Positions 17,032 to 27,100 of a stretch of 64,000 nucleotides of DNA are shown one piece after another. The notes under the pieces were generated by a model. It saw nothing but the letters and a program-made list of their open reading frames with translations. It was not told the origin of the DNA and ran no database searches. This DNA comes from Lysobacterales bacterium PRO7 (GTDB lineage Bacteria; Pseudomonadota; Gammaproteobacteria; Xanthomonadales; Rhodanobacteraceae). The stretch is from positions 30,077 to 94,076 of the forward strand of contig QWHH01000016.1 of the NCBI GenBank assembly GCA_021404785.1, read 5' to 3'. The position numbers and the translations under genes are program-made. The stretch's first letter is position 1. Each line of letters starts with the position of its first letter.

Positions 17032-18639
17032 ATGTCCGATTTGTCCGCAAGGTTTTCGCCAAGTCGTCGCGAGGTATTGCGCGGCATAGGCTTGGTCGCC
17101 GGTGGCGCGGCGATGTACCGCGCAATGACCGCGCTCGGGGTAACGCGCGGATCGAAATACACGGGACCCGTCGACCTGTCCGGTGCGCCGCGTGGCGCGT
17201 CGGTGCTGGTTCTCGGCGCTGGCCTGGCGGGCATGACCGCGGCCTACGAATTGCGCAACGCCGGTTATCGCGTGCAGGTGCTCGAATACAACGCGCGTCC
17301 GGGCGGTCGCAACTGGACGCTGCGCGGCGGAGATACGTACACCGAACTCGGCGGCGAGCGTCAGCATTGTGAATTCGACAAGGGTCTGTACCTGAATCCC
17401 GGGCCCTGGCGCATTCCCTATCATCACGAAAACCTGCTGCACTATTGTCGCGAACTTGGCGTCGCGCTCGAGCCGTTCGTGCAGGTCAACTACAACGCCT
17501 ACCTGCACAGCCCGGCCGCATTCGGCGGCAAGCCGCAGCGCTACCGTAGCTACAAGGCCGACTACCAGGGCATGGTTGCCGAACAACTGGCCAAGGTTGT
17601 CGGACAGGGCGCATTGGATAAGGAGTTTGACAAGCAGGATCGCGAGATGCTGCTCGAATCCTTGCGCGAATGGGGATACCTCGACGGCCAGTTGCGCTAC
17701 ACGCGCAATGATGGCACCAGCGACACGCGCGGTTATGACAAGGATCCCGGCGGTGGACTCTCGGGCAAACCGGTGTGGTCGCAGCCGTTGTCCGCGAAGG
17801 ATGTGCTCAACTCGCAATTGTGGCACGCCTTGCCGATCGGCGACGTCTACGAGTTCCAGACCACGCTGTTCCAGCCGGTTGGCGGCATGGGCCGCATCGG
17901 CGAAGCGTTCGGGCGCGAACTGGGCGACCTGATCCGCTACAACGCCAAGGTCACGCGCATCGTGCAGGATGAGCACGGCGTCAGCGCACACTATGAAGAT
18001 GCGGCGCATCCCGGTGTCACGCGCCAGGTTCGCGCCGACTGGTGTCTATGCACGATCCCGCTGTCGATCCTTGGCCAGATCCCGATGAACGTCGGCTCGG
18101 CGATGGCCGATGCGATATCCGCGGTCTCGTATGCGGCATCGGTGAAGATCGGCCTGCAGTTCAAGCGCCGCTTCTGGGAGGAAGACGAACGCATCTATGG
18201 CGGCATAACCTATACCGATTTGCCGATCTTCACGATCGGTTATCCGTCCACGGATTTCTTCAGCCGCGGCAAGGGCGTGCTGCTTGGCGCGTATACCTGG
18301 GGCGCAAGTGCGTTCCAGTTCACCGCGATGAGTCCGGCCGAGCGCGTGCGCGAGGCGGTGCGCCAGGGCAGCCAGATTCATCCGCAATACGCGAACGAGT
18401 TCGAGAACGGCATCGCCGTGGCCTGGCACCGCGTGCCATTCGCGATGGGTTGTTTTGGCGAATGGTCGGATGAATTGCGTGCGAAGCACTATGACAACCT
18501 GTGCCAGATCGACGGCCGAATCGCGTTGGCTGGCGAACATGCTTCGTATCTGCCGGCATGGCAGGAAGGTGCCATCACCTCGGCGCTGGATGCGATCGGT
18601 CGCCTGCATCAACGCGCGGTGGCGGGAGCAAAATCATGA
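17032..18639 (+). CDS. Tat-exported flavin monoamine oxidase family protein
   Basis: FAD-dependent amine oxidase of 535 residues. The N-terminus has a twin-Arg-like SRREVLRG signal with a hydrophobic stretch, pointing to Tat export of the folded flavoprotein. A Rossmann FAD motif (VLVLGAGLAGMTAAYELRNAG, about 60-80) and the following YNARPGGR motif are those of the amine oxidase family; a C-terminal GEHASYLPAWQEGAITSALDA binds FAD. Its stop overlaps a cytochrome c gene by 4 bp, so electrons probably pass to that cytochrome rather than to oxygen. The substrate is unknown; L-amino acids or amines are possible. Confidence 0.85.
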   Translation: MSDLSARFSPSRREVLRGIGLVAGGAAMYRAMTALGVTRGSKYTGPVDLSGAPRGASVLVLGAGLAGMTAAYELRNAGYRVQVLEYNARPGGRNWTLRGGDTYTELGGERQHCEFDKGLYLNPGPWRIPYHHENLLHYCRELGVALEPFVQVNYNAYLHSPAAFGGKPQRYRSYKADYQGMVAEQLAKVVGQGALDKEFDKQDREMLLESLREWGYLDGQLRYTRNDGTSDTRGYDKDPGGGLSGKPVWSQPLSAKDVLNSQLWHALPIGDVYEFQTTLFQPVGGMGRIGEAFGRELGDLIRYNAKVTRIVQDEHGVSAHYEDAAHPGVTRQVRADWCLCTIPLSILGQIPMNVGSAMADAISAVSYAASVKIGLQFKRRFWEEDERIYGGITYTDLPIFTIGYPSTDFFSRGKGVLLGAYTWGASAFQFTAMSPAERVREAVRQGSQIHPQYANEFENGIAVAWHRVPFAMGCFGEWSDELRAKHYDNLCQIDGRIALAGEHASYLPAWQEGAITSALDAIGRLHQRAVAGAKS

Positions 18640-19094
18640 AACGCACAGCCCGTTGCGGGATCATAGCAGCCATGCTTCTGGCAGCATCCGCCCATGCACA
18701 GTCGCCGGCCGCTGACGAAGCAGTACTGCCACCGGCTGTGCTCGCCCATGCCAGCGGCGAACAGATTTTCCAGCACATCTGCCAGGGCTGCCACATGCCC
18801 GATGCGCGCGGCGCCACGGGAGCGGGAACTTATCCGGCGCTGGCGAAGGATGCGAATCTGGAGTCGGCCGCCTTTGCCGCAGCGACGGTGCTGTCCGGCC
18901 GCCGTGACATGCCGGCGTTCGGCCCGCGCACCGACTTGCAGGGCTTCGAAGCGATGTTGCATGTGGATCTCGATGACGCGCAGATCGCCGCCGTGGTCAA
19001 TTACATCCGCAGCCATTTTGGCAATCACTACGCCGATACGCTTTCCGCCGCCGACGTGGCCGCGCTGCACCCGCCGACGCCGCACAAGCCCTGA
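18636..19094 (+). CDS. Periplasmic mono-haem cytochrome c, partner of the flavin oxidase
   Basis: Exported cytochrome of 152 residues: signal peptide about 1-22 (ASAHA), haem motif CQGCH (about 49-53), and a probable axial Met in RRDMPAFG. A class I fold with NYIRSHF near the end fits. The ATG lies within the oxidase stop (ATGA), indicating translational coupling and a two-gene periplasmic dehydrogenase module: flavoprotein plus electron acceptor. Confidence 0.88.
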   Translation: MKRTARCGIIAAMLLAASAHAQSPAADEAVLPPAVLAHASGEQIFQHICQGCHMPDARGATGAGTYPALAKDANLESAAFAAATVLSGRRDMPAFGPRTDLQGFEAMLHVDLDDAQIAAVVNYIRSHFGNHYADTLSAADVAALHPPTPHKP

Positions 19095-19161
19095 TTCTGC
19101 GCGGCATTCGCCGCATCGGGTAGAATTCGCCTTTTGCGGTCGTGCGAGGCGGATTCACCAA

Positions 19162-20220
19162 ATGAAAACCCTGCTCGTCACCGGCGGCGCCGGGTTCATC
19201 GGCGGCAACTTCGTGCTCGGTCTGCTGGCCGAGGGCGGTGTGCGCGTGGTGAATCTCGACAAGCTCACCTACGCCGGCAACCTCGACACGCTGGCCAGCC
19301 TGCGCGGCAATGCCGATCATGTGTTTGTGCAGGGCGACATCGGCGACCGCGCACTGGTGACCAAGTTGCTTGCAGAGCACAAGCCCTTTGCGATCGTGAA
19401 CTTCGCCGCCGAATCGCATGTGGATCGTTCCATCGACGGCCCGGCCGAGTTCGTGCAGACCAATGTCGTCGGCACGCTCGCCCTGCTCGAATGCGCGCTC
19501 GCGTACTGGCGCGCCGCGTCACTGGAAGTGCAGGACGGTTTCCGCTTCCTGCATGTATCCACTGACGAGGTCTACGGCTCGCTCGGGCCGGTCGGGCGCT
19601 TCCACGAAGAATCGCCGTACCAGCCGAATTCGCCGTACTCGGCGTCGAAGGCCGCGTCCGATCACCTGGTGCGCGCGTTCCACCACACCTACGGCCTGCC
19701 GACGCTGACCACGAACTGCTCGAACAACTACGGGCCGTACCAGTTTCCGGAAAAGCTCATCCCGCTGATGATTCACAAGGCGCTGGTCGGCGATAAGCTG
19801 CCGGTCTATGGCGACGGCCGCAATGTGCGCGACTGGTTGTATGTGGGTGACCACTGCAGTGCGATCCGGCGCGTGCTCGAGATCGGCCGCACCGGCGAGG
19901 TCTACAACGTCGGTGGCGACGCCGAGCGCGAGAACATCCACGTCGTGAAGACGATCTGCAAATTGCTCGATGAACGCCGGCCGATGAAGGACGGCACGAA
20001 GCGCGAGTCGCTGATCAGCTACGTCAAGGATCGTCCCGGCCACGACCGCCGCTACGCGATCGACGCGGGCAAGTTGAAATCGCAGCTCGGCTGGCGCCAG
20101 ACCGAATCCTTCGAGAGCGGCATTGCCAAGACGGTGGATTGGTATCTGGACAATCAGGAATGGTGCGCACGCGTGCTCGATGGCAGTTATCGCGGCGAGC
20201 GTCTTGGCGTGTCTGGTTGA
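19162..20220 (+). CDS. rmlB: dTDP-glucose 4,6-dehydratase
   Basis: Cytoplasmic short-chain dehydrogenase/reductase of 352 residues, second step of dTDP-L-rhamnose synthesis. NAD-binding TGGAGFIGGNF (about 6-16), catalytic STDEVYG, active YSASKA motif, and the RPGHDRRYAID segment typical of RmlB are all visible. ATG 19162 sits at the expected family N-terminus (MKTLLVTGGAG). First gene of rmlBACD; a TAGAAT at 19121-19126 may be its -10 box. Confidence 0.95.
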   Translation: MKTLLVTGGAGFIGGNFVLGLLAEGGVRVVNLDKLTYAGNLDTLASLRGNADHVFVQGDIGDRALVTKLLAEHKPFAIVNFAAESHVDRSIDGPAEFVQTNVVGTLALLECALAYWRAASLEVQDGFRFLHVSTDEVYGSLGPVGRFHEESPYQPNSPYSASKAASDHLVRAFHHTYGLPTLTTNCSNNYGPYQFPEKLIPLMIHKALVGDKLPVYGDGRNVRDWLYVGDHCSAIRRVLEIGRTGEVYNVGGDAERENIHVVKTICKLLDERRPMKDGTKRESLISYVKDRPGHDRRYAIDAGKLKSQLGWRQTESFESGIAKTVDWYLDNQEWCARVLDGSYRGERLGVSG

Positions 20221-20238
20221 AGATTGGATAATTCCACA

Positions 20239-21129
20239 ATGTCGCAAATTACAAAAGGCATCATCCTTGCCGGCGGTTCCGGCACGCGCCTGTATCCGCT
20301 GACCCAGGTGATCAGCAAGCAGCTGCTGCCGGTCTATGACAAGCCGATGATCTACTACCCGCTGTCGGCGCTGATGCTGGCTGGCATCCGCGAGGTGCTG
20401 GTGATCAACACGCCGCATGAGCAGGCGCTGTTCCGGCAGCTGCTTGGCGACGGTTCGCAGTGGGGCATTTCGATCCGCTATGCGGTGCAGCCGTCGCCGG
20501 ACGGACTCGCGCAGGCCTTCATCATCGGCCGCGAATTCGTGGACGGGCAGCCGAGTTGCCTGATCCTTGGCGACAACATCTTCTACGGGCACGGCCTGAC
20601 CGACGTGCTGCGCCGTGCCGCGCAGCGCAGCCATGGCGCGACCGTGTTTGGCTACTGGGTGCGCGATCCGGAACGCTACGGCGTTGCCGAATTCGACGCG
20701 GCCGGCAAGGTGGTCGGGCTCGAGGAAAAACCGGCGCAGCCGCGCTCCAACTACGCGGTGACGGGTTTGTACTTCTACGACCAGCGCGCCTGCGATTTCG
20801 CCGCGAGTCTGAAGCCGTCGCCGCGCGGCGAACTGGAAATCACCGACCTGAACCGCTGCTACCTGCACGATTCCTCGCTGATGCTGGAAAAACTCGGCCG
20901 CGGCTTCGCCTGGCTCGATACCGGTACGCACGAGTCCCTGGTCGAGGCGTCGAACTACATCGAGACGATCGAAAACCGGCAGGGCCTGAAAGTGTGCTGC
21001 CCGGAAGAAATCGCGTATGTGAATGGCTGGATCGATGCCGAGCAGGTGCTGCGCCTGGCCAAGCCGCTGGCCAAGAACGGCTACGGCCAATATCTGCAGC
21101 AGCTCGTCAAGCAAGGTCCGGTGGCATGA
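20239..21129 (+). CDS. rmlA: Glucose-1-phosphate thymidylyltransferase
   Basis: Nucleotidyltransferase of 296 residues making dTDP-glucose, the first step of the rhamnose pathway. The signature [16 protein letters not shown] lies at the N-terminus; LGDNIFYG and EEKP motifs follow. ATG 20239 is chosen over a TTG 15 bases upstream. It lies 18 bp after rmlB and overlaps rmlC by 4 bp, so the four rml genes form one operon in order B-A-C-D. Confidence 0.95.
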   Translation: MSQITKGIILAGGSGTRLYPLTQVISKQLLPVYDKPMIYYPLSALMLAGIREVLVINTPHEQALFRQLLGDGSQWGISIRYAVQPSPDGLAQAFIIGREFVDGQPSCLILGDNIFYGHGLTDVLRRAAQRSHGATVFGYWVRDPERYGVAEFDAAGKVVGLEEKPAQPRSNYAVTGLYFYDQRACDFAASLKPSPRGELEITDLNRCYLHDSSLMLEKLGRGFAWLDTGTHESLVEASNYIETIENRQGLKVCCPEEIAYVNGWIDAEQVLRLAKPLAKNGYGQYLQQLVKQGPVA

Positions 21130-21683
21130 AGATCGTCGAGACGATTCTGCCCGGATGCATCGTGATCGAGCCGCAGGTGCACGGCGATGCGCGCGGATTC
21201 TTCTACGAAAGCTTTCATGCCGAAAAGTATAAAAATGCCGGACTCGACCTGAGCTTCGTGCAGAGCAATGTCTCGCGCTCGGCGCATGGCGTACTGCGTG
21301 GCCTGCATTACCAGTGGCCGAATCCGCAGGGCAAGCTGGTGAGCGTGCTCGAAGGCGAAGTCTATGACGTGGCCGTGGACATCCGCGCCGGCTCGCCGAC
21401 GTTCGGGCGCTGGGCAGCAGCCATGCTCACCGCTGACAACAAGCGCCAGTTCTGGATTCCGGAAGGCTTCGCCCACGGCTTTGCGGTGGTGTCGGACAAC
21501 GCCACATTCTGTTACCAGTGCACGGCGCTGTACGACCGTGCCGCCGACGCCGCGATCCGCTGGAACGATGCCGACATCGCGATCGACTGGCCGTTGTCGG
21601 CGCCGTTGCTGTCGCAGAAGGACACAGGCGCGCCGTTCCTGCGCGACGTGCCGCGCGACAAGCTGCCGAAGTATACAAAGTGA
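21126..21683 (+). CDS. rmlC: dTDP-4-dehydrorhamnose 3,5-epimerase
   Basis: Cupin epimerase of 185 residues, third step of dTDP-L-rhamnose synthesis. It shows the [10 protein letters not shown] opening, the catalytic His in LRGLHYQ, and [10 protein letters not shown], all typical of RmlC. Normal length. The ATG overlaps the rmlA stop (ATGA), and its stop overlaps the GTG start of rmlD. Confidence 0.95.
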   Translation: MKIVETILPGCIVIEPQVHGDARGFFYESFHAEKYKNAGLDLSFVQSNVSRSAHGVLRGLHYQWPNPQGKLVSVLEGEVYDVAVDIRAGSPTFGRWAAAMLTADNKRQFWIPEGFAHGFAVVSDNATFCYQCTALYDRAADAAIRWNDADIAIDWPLSAPLLSQKDTGAPFLRDVPRDKLPKYTK

Positions 21684-22588
21684 AAATCCTGCTGCTCGGC
21701 GCAAACGGTCAGGTCGGCTTCGAGCTGGCTCGCTCGCTCGCGCCGCTTGGCGAACTCGTCTGCGCCTCGCGCGACGGAAAGATGCCGGGCGGCGTGGCCT
21801 GCCTTGCCGCCGATCTTGCCAACCCGGGATCCTTGGCAGCCGCATTGGATTCCACGCAGGCCGACGTGATCGTCAACGCCGCGGCATACACGGCGGTCGA
21901 TCGCGCCGAGGACGAGCCGCATCTCGCGCAACGCATCAATGCGCAGGCGCTGGCCGAAATCGGCGCGCACGCGGCAGCGCACAACGCGTTGGCCGTGCAT
22001 TTCTCCACGGATTACGTTTTCGACGGCGCCGGTTCGCGGCCGTATCACGAGAACGATGCCACCGCGCCGCTGGGCGTTTACGGGCGCAGCAAACTGGATG
22101 GCGAGAACGCGCTGCGCGCCTCCGGTTGCGATCATCTGATTCTGCGCACGGCCTGGGTCTATGCTGCGCGCGGGCACAACTTCCTGCGCACCATGTTGCG
22201 CCTCGCGCGCGACCGCGACGAATTGCGCATCGTCGCCGACCAACACGGTGCGCCGACGCCGGCGCGGCTGATTTCCGCGGCGACGGCGGCGGTGCTGGCG
22301 CAACACACGGACACGCGTGAAATGCAGCTCGGCACCTATCATCTTTGCGCGGCCGGGCAGTGCACCTGGTTCGACTTCGCCGGCGCGATTTTTGCGCGTG
22401 CGCAGGCGGCGGGACTCATCGAACGCGTGCCACGGCTGGTACCGATTTCGACCGCCGAATATCCGACTCCAGCGCGCCGGCCGGCTTACTCGGTACTCGA
22501 TTGCAGCAAGATCCGCGACGCGTTCGGCCTGCACTTGCCGTCGTGGAAAGAAGGGTTGGATAGCGTGATTGGCGAACTGGCCAGCTAG
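21680..22588 (+). CDS. rmlD: dTDP-4-dehydrorhamnose reductase
   Basis: SDR reductase of 302 residues, the last step to dTDP-L-rhamnose. N-terminal ILLLGANGQVG binds NAD(P)H; STDYVFDG and YGRSKLDGE supply the catalytic residues. The start is GTG 21680, overlapping the rmlC stop in GTGA; no ATG fits the conserved N-terminus. Followed after 9 bp by manC. Confidence 0.94.
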   Translation: MKILLLGANGQVGFELARSLAPLGELVCASRDGKMPGGVACLAADLANPGSLAAALDSTQADVIVNAAAYTAVDRAEDEPHLAQRINAQALAEIGAHAAAHNALAVHFSTDYVFDGAGSRPYHENDATAPLGVYGRSKLDGENALRASGCDHLILRTAWVYAARGHNFLRTMLRLARDRDELRIVADQHGAPTPARLISAATAAVLAQHTDTREMQLGTYHLCAAGQCTWFDFAGAIFARAQAAGLIERVPRLVPISTAEYPTPARRPAYSVLDCSKIRDAFGLHLPSWKEGLDSVIGELAS

Positions 22589-22597
22589 AATGGCAGC

Positions 22598-24034
22598 ATG
22601 AGCCAGCTCGTTCCCGTAATCCTTTCCGGCGGCGCCGGCACGCGGCTGTGGCCGGTGTCGCGCAGCGCGTATCCGAAGCCGTTCATGGCGCTCGCAGACG
22701 GCGAATCGCTGCTGTACAAGACCCTGGATCGCGCCTTGCGCGCGGCGGATGGCGGGCCGCTGCTGACCGTGACCGGTCGCGACTATTATTTCCTCACCCG
22801 CGACGAATACGCGCGCCATCCAGCCGCCGACACGCAGCGCCTGCCGTTCCTGCTCGAACCGATGGGCCGCAACACCGCGCCGGCCATCGCGCTTGCAGCA
22901 ATGTATACAATGGAGCATCTTGGCGCGGATGCGACGCTGCTGGTGCTGCCGGCCGATCACTTGATCCGCGACGTCGATGCGTTCGTGGCCGATGCGCGTC
23001 GCGCGCAGGCGCTTGCGCAGCATGGACTCCTCGTCACCTTCGGCATCAAGCCGGCGTCGCCCGAAACCGGATTCGGCTACATCCGCATGGGCGCCGCATT
23101 GGCGCAGGGCGGTCGCGAGATCGCCGCGTTCGTCGAAAAACCCGATCGCGCGACCGCGGAAAAATACTTGGCGTCCGGCGATTACGCGTGGAACTCCGGC
23201 ATGTTCTGCTTCCGCGCCGACGCCTTGCTCGTCGCGATGCAGACGACCTGTCCGGATGTGCTTGCTGCCGCGCGTGCCTGTTATGCCGCCATGCACGGCA
23301 ACACAAGTCCGGTCGAATTCGACAAGGACGCCTTCGCTGCGTTACCCGATATTTCCATCGACTATGCGGTGATGGAGCGCGCCACGCGCCGGGCCGTGGT
23401 GCCGGCCACGTTCGACTGGAGCGACATCGGTTCGTGGAAGGCGGTCAGTGAAATCGGATCCGGCAGCGCGCCGGATGCCGCCGGCAACCGCGTGCAGGGC
23501 ATGGCGGTGACGATCGACACGCAGAATTGCTTCATCCAGGGCGGCAAGCGCCTGATCGCCGCGGTCGGCGTGAAGGATCTCGTCATCGTCGACACCGCCG
23601 ACGCCGTGCTCGTCGCCGACCGCGAACGCGCACAGCAGGTCAAGCAGGTCGTAGAGGAATTGCGCCGCAATGATCATGCCGCAGCGCGCTTTCACCAGAC
23701 CGTGCACCGGCCGTGGGGCAGTTTCACCGTGCTCGAGGACGAGGCTGACTGCAAGGTCAAGCGCCTGACCGTGAAACCCGGCGGTGTGCTGAGCCTGCAG
23801 AAACATTCGCGCCGCAGCGAACACTGGACCGTAGTCGATGGCACCGCCAAGGTGCGCGTGGGCGAGCGCGAATTCCTGCTCAACCGCAACGAATCCACGT
23901 TCATCCCGATGCAAACCCTGCACCGGCTGGAAAACCCCACGGAGCGGGACATCCACCTGATCGAAGTGCAGTGCGGCGATTACTTCGGCGAGGACGACAT
24001 CGTGCGCCTGGAAGACGTGTACGGGCGTGCGTGA
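22598..24034 (+). CDS. manC: Mannose-1-phosphate guanylyltransferase / mannose-6-phosphate isomerase (bifunctional)
   Basis: Cytoplasmic enzyme of 478 residues giving GDP-mannose for surface polysaccharide. The N-terminal nucleotidyltransferase domain has GGAGTRLWPVSR, PADHLI and FVEKPDR; the C-terminal cupin isomerase domain (about 350-478) has RPWGSF, KPGGVLSLQKH and ENPTERDIHLIEVQ. Known in Xanthomonas as xanB. It follows rmlD by 9 bp, so rhamnose and mannose donors are probably made together; the glycosyltransferases that use them are not in the window. No strong Shine-Dalgarno is seen before the ATG. Confidence 0.94.
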   Translation: MSQLVPVILSGGAGTRLWPVSRSAYPKPFMALADGESLLYKTLDRALRAADGGPLLTVTGRDYYFLTRDEYARHPAADTQRLPFLLEPMGRNTAPAIALAAMYTMEHLGADATLLVLPADHLIRDVDAFVADARRAQALAQHGLLVTFGIKPASPETGFGYIRMGAALAQGGREIAAFVEKPDRATAEKYLASGDYAWNSGMFCFRADALLVAMQTTCPDVLAAARACYAAMHGNTSPVEFDKDAFAALPDISIDYAVMERATRRAVVPATFDWSDIGSWKAVSEIGSGSAPDAAGNRVQGMAVTIDTQNCFIQGGKRLIAAVGVKDLVIVDTADAVLVADRERAQQVKQVVEELRRNDHAAARFHQTVHRPWGSFTVLEDEADCKVKRLTVKPGGVLSLQKHSRRSEHWTVVDGTAKVRVGEREFLLNRNESTFIPMQTLHRLENPTERDIHLIEVQCGDYFGEDDIVRLEDVYGRA

Positions 24035-24097
24035 AATCCGAAAAACGCGGCCGTTGTGGAATTCTCCTGATTTGGGATAATTCGGCCCCGAATGCTT

Positions 24098-24113
24098 TGT
24101 GACCGTCGTCACA
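24098..24113 (+). promoter_or_regulatory. CRP/Clp-type binding site
   Basis: Perfect palindrome TGTGACCGTCGTCACA (TGTGA-N6-TCACA), matching the CRP consensus that xanthomonad Clp also recognises. It lies 53 bp upstream of the ATG of the DUF11 surface protein, just before a possible promoter (TTGGCA 24116-24121, 18 bp, CATAAA 24140-24145). Suggests control by a CRP/Clp regulator. Confidence 0.65.
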
Positions 24114-24166
24114 GATTGGCACGATTCGAGCTTGGAAAGCATAAATCCGCCGTAGGGGAAGGAATA

Positions 24167-27100
24167 ATGCGTAATGGCGCTGGTGTAGCTGTGCTTTTGA
24201 GTCGCGGCTTGGCATGGGGATCCGCGTTGTTCCTGCTTGCGTTCGGCACGGCTACCGCTGCGCCGACCCCCTTCGTGTGTTCGAACAACTTTTATATCGT
24301 TCAGGGCAGCGCGGCTTCGGTCACCCTGAACACGCTCAATATTGGCGCCAAGACGCTCACGCCAATCGGATCGGCTACCAGCACGCTGTACAACGGCATC
24401 GGTTTTCGGCCTCAAGACGGGTTTATCTGGGGATCCGACGGTAACGTGGCCAACAAGATCGTCCAAGTCGACGCCACCGGAACATTGAATGTCTTGCCGC
24501 TCACCGGCGGCATCACGCTCAGCAACAGTGGTGACGTGAATCCCGTGACCGGGCTCTATTACAACGGTGGCGGCGGCACGACGACCCTCAACGAAATCAA
24601 CGTCGCTGCAGTGCCGAATCCCGCACTGGTGCGCACGCTCACCTTGTCGCAAAAGATCGGTTTCGACATGGCGTTCAGCCCGTTGAGCGGCAAGGCCTAT
24701 ACCGTTTATCAGGGACAACTGTACAGTTTCGCCATTCCAGCCTCCGGCACGGCGGTAACCGTCAACGGGCCGTTGCTGACGACCGGCGTGACCCTGCCTG
24801 CAGGGGATACCTACGGCGCCGCGTTTTTCGATCAAAACGGCATTTTCTATCCGTACGACAACAAGGGAACCTTGTACAGGGTCAACCTGAACACGTCCCC
24901 GGCGACGGTTTCGATCGCGGCCAGCGGTTTGCCGAACGTGGCCAACAACGACGGCGCCTGGTGCGCGGCCGCGCCGAACATGACCAAGGATGCCAACCCG
25001 CGCGCCCTCGTCCCGGGCGGTACAACTACCTATACATTTGCCATCAACAATATTTTGGCTGCCACGAACGTGACATTCACGGACACGTTGCCAGCCGGGC
25101 TGACATTCGTTCCTGGTACGGTCAGTCCGACAACCGTCGCCGGCGGTACGCCCGTGCTGTCCGGCGGCAATGCCACGCTGACGATACCGAACATGACCCT
25201 GGCGGGGACAACAAGTTACACCTTCACGATTCAGGCGCAAGCGGCAATCTCGGCGAATGGCGATTATCCCAATCAGGCCAATCTGACCGGCACGATTTAC
25301 GGCGGCAATGCACAAGTGTCCGCCGTTTCCAGCGATCCTACCCTGCTGGCTCCGTATCAGCCGACCGTGGTCGGCGTGGCGGTACCCCGCCTAGGCCTGA
25401 CCAAGACATCCAATGGACCGTGGACGGTGGGGCAGGCAGGGGCGACATTCACGTTGAGCGTCACGAACAGCGGCACGGCGGCGACAACCGGCACCATCAC
25501 CGTGCTGGATACGTTGCCGGCCGGAATTTCGGCGGTGTCCGGCACGTACAGTGGATGGGCATGCACGGTGGCGGGTCAATCGGTGACGTGCACCAGCACG
25601 ACCAGTATCGCTGCCACCAACGGAACGAGTTCGATCACGCTCCCTGTGGCGGTGGCTGCTGCTGCCGCAGGCAGCGTGACCAACAATGCCTCGGTCGGTG
25701 GGGGCGGGGATCCGAACAACGGCGGTAGTCCACCGAGTCCCGGAAGCTGCGTGGGTGGCGACCCGCATTGCGCAAGCACGACGACGACAGTGAATTTGCC
25801 GCAGCTTACGGTGACGAAATCGGCAAGTCCCGTCGCATTTACTGTTGGCGGTACCGGAACGTATTCGCTTACGGTCGGCAATGCCGGAACGGCGAGTACG
25901 GCGGGAAACATCACCATAACCGATGCGCTGCCGAGCGGGGTCACGACAACGGCCACGCCGAGCGGAGCCGGCTGGAATTGCAGCGCGAGCACGCCGACGA
26001 ACGTGAGCTGCACGACCGCAGCAGTGTTGGCTGTAGGTGGCAGTGCACCGGTGATCAGCGTACCGGTGGCGATTGCGGTCGGGACGGCCTCGCCGGCCGT
26101 GAATACGGCAGCCGTGACCGGCGGCGGCGACACGACCTGCCCGGGATCGGCACATTGCTTCGCTCAGATCAGCACGACGGTGAATGCGCCGAGTCTGGGT
26201 ATTGCCAAGACCGCGAACGGACCGTGGACGGCCGGCCAGTCAGGAGCGCAATACACGCTGACGGTAACGAACACGGGCACGGCGGCGACAACAGGGACAA
26301 TCACGGTTCTGGACACGATGCCCACAGGCGTTACACCGTCGCTGGCGTCGCCATTCACCAGCGGCAGTTGGACTTGCAACTTCGCCAGTCCCACACTGAC
26401 CTGCACCAGCGCCGCTTCCATAGCTGCAACGAGCGGAACCAGCACGATCTCCGTGCCGGTCAATGTCACGGCTGCGGCGATTCCCAACGTTACCAACCAG
26501 GCCTCGGTCGGCGGCGGCGGGGATCCGAACAATGGCGGCGCTCCGCCGGCACCTGGAAGCTGCGCCGGTGGCGATCCTCACTGTGGCAGCACGATGACGA
26601 CGGTGAGCGCCCCCAGTGCGCCGACGATCACCAAGGCATTCGGTGCGGCGAGCATTCCGTTGAATGGCACGACCAGTCTGAGTTTTACGGTCACGAATCC
26701 GAACGCGGCGACGACACTGACGGGAGTCGGGGTGACGGACACGTTGCCGGTGGGACTGGTGGTGTCGACACCGAACGGCCTGACGGGTTCGTGCGGTGGT
26801 GGCACGATCACGGCCACAGCGGGATCGGGCAGCGTGAGCTTGTCCGGCGCGACGCTGGCGGCCAATGCTTCGTGCACGTTCTCCGTCAACGTGACCGGCG
26901 TCGTCGCCGGCGATCAGAACAACACCACGGGCAATGTAACCTCGACCGAAGGCGGTAATGGCGGCACCGCGTCGGCCAACGTCACGATAGTCGCACCGCC
27001 TTCGATCGCGAAGGCGTTCAGTCCGACGACGATTGCGATCAACGGCACCACACAGTTGACGCTGACGATCACGAACCCGAATGCGGGTACGGCGTTGAAT

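Noticed and set aside
22586-22591. TAGAAT as a separate promoter for manC
   Set aside because: It overlaps the rmlD stop, has no -35 box at proper spacing and lies 6 nt from the ATG; co-transcription with rml is simpler.
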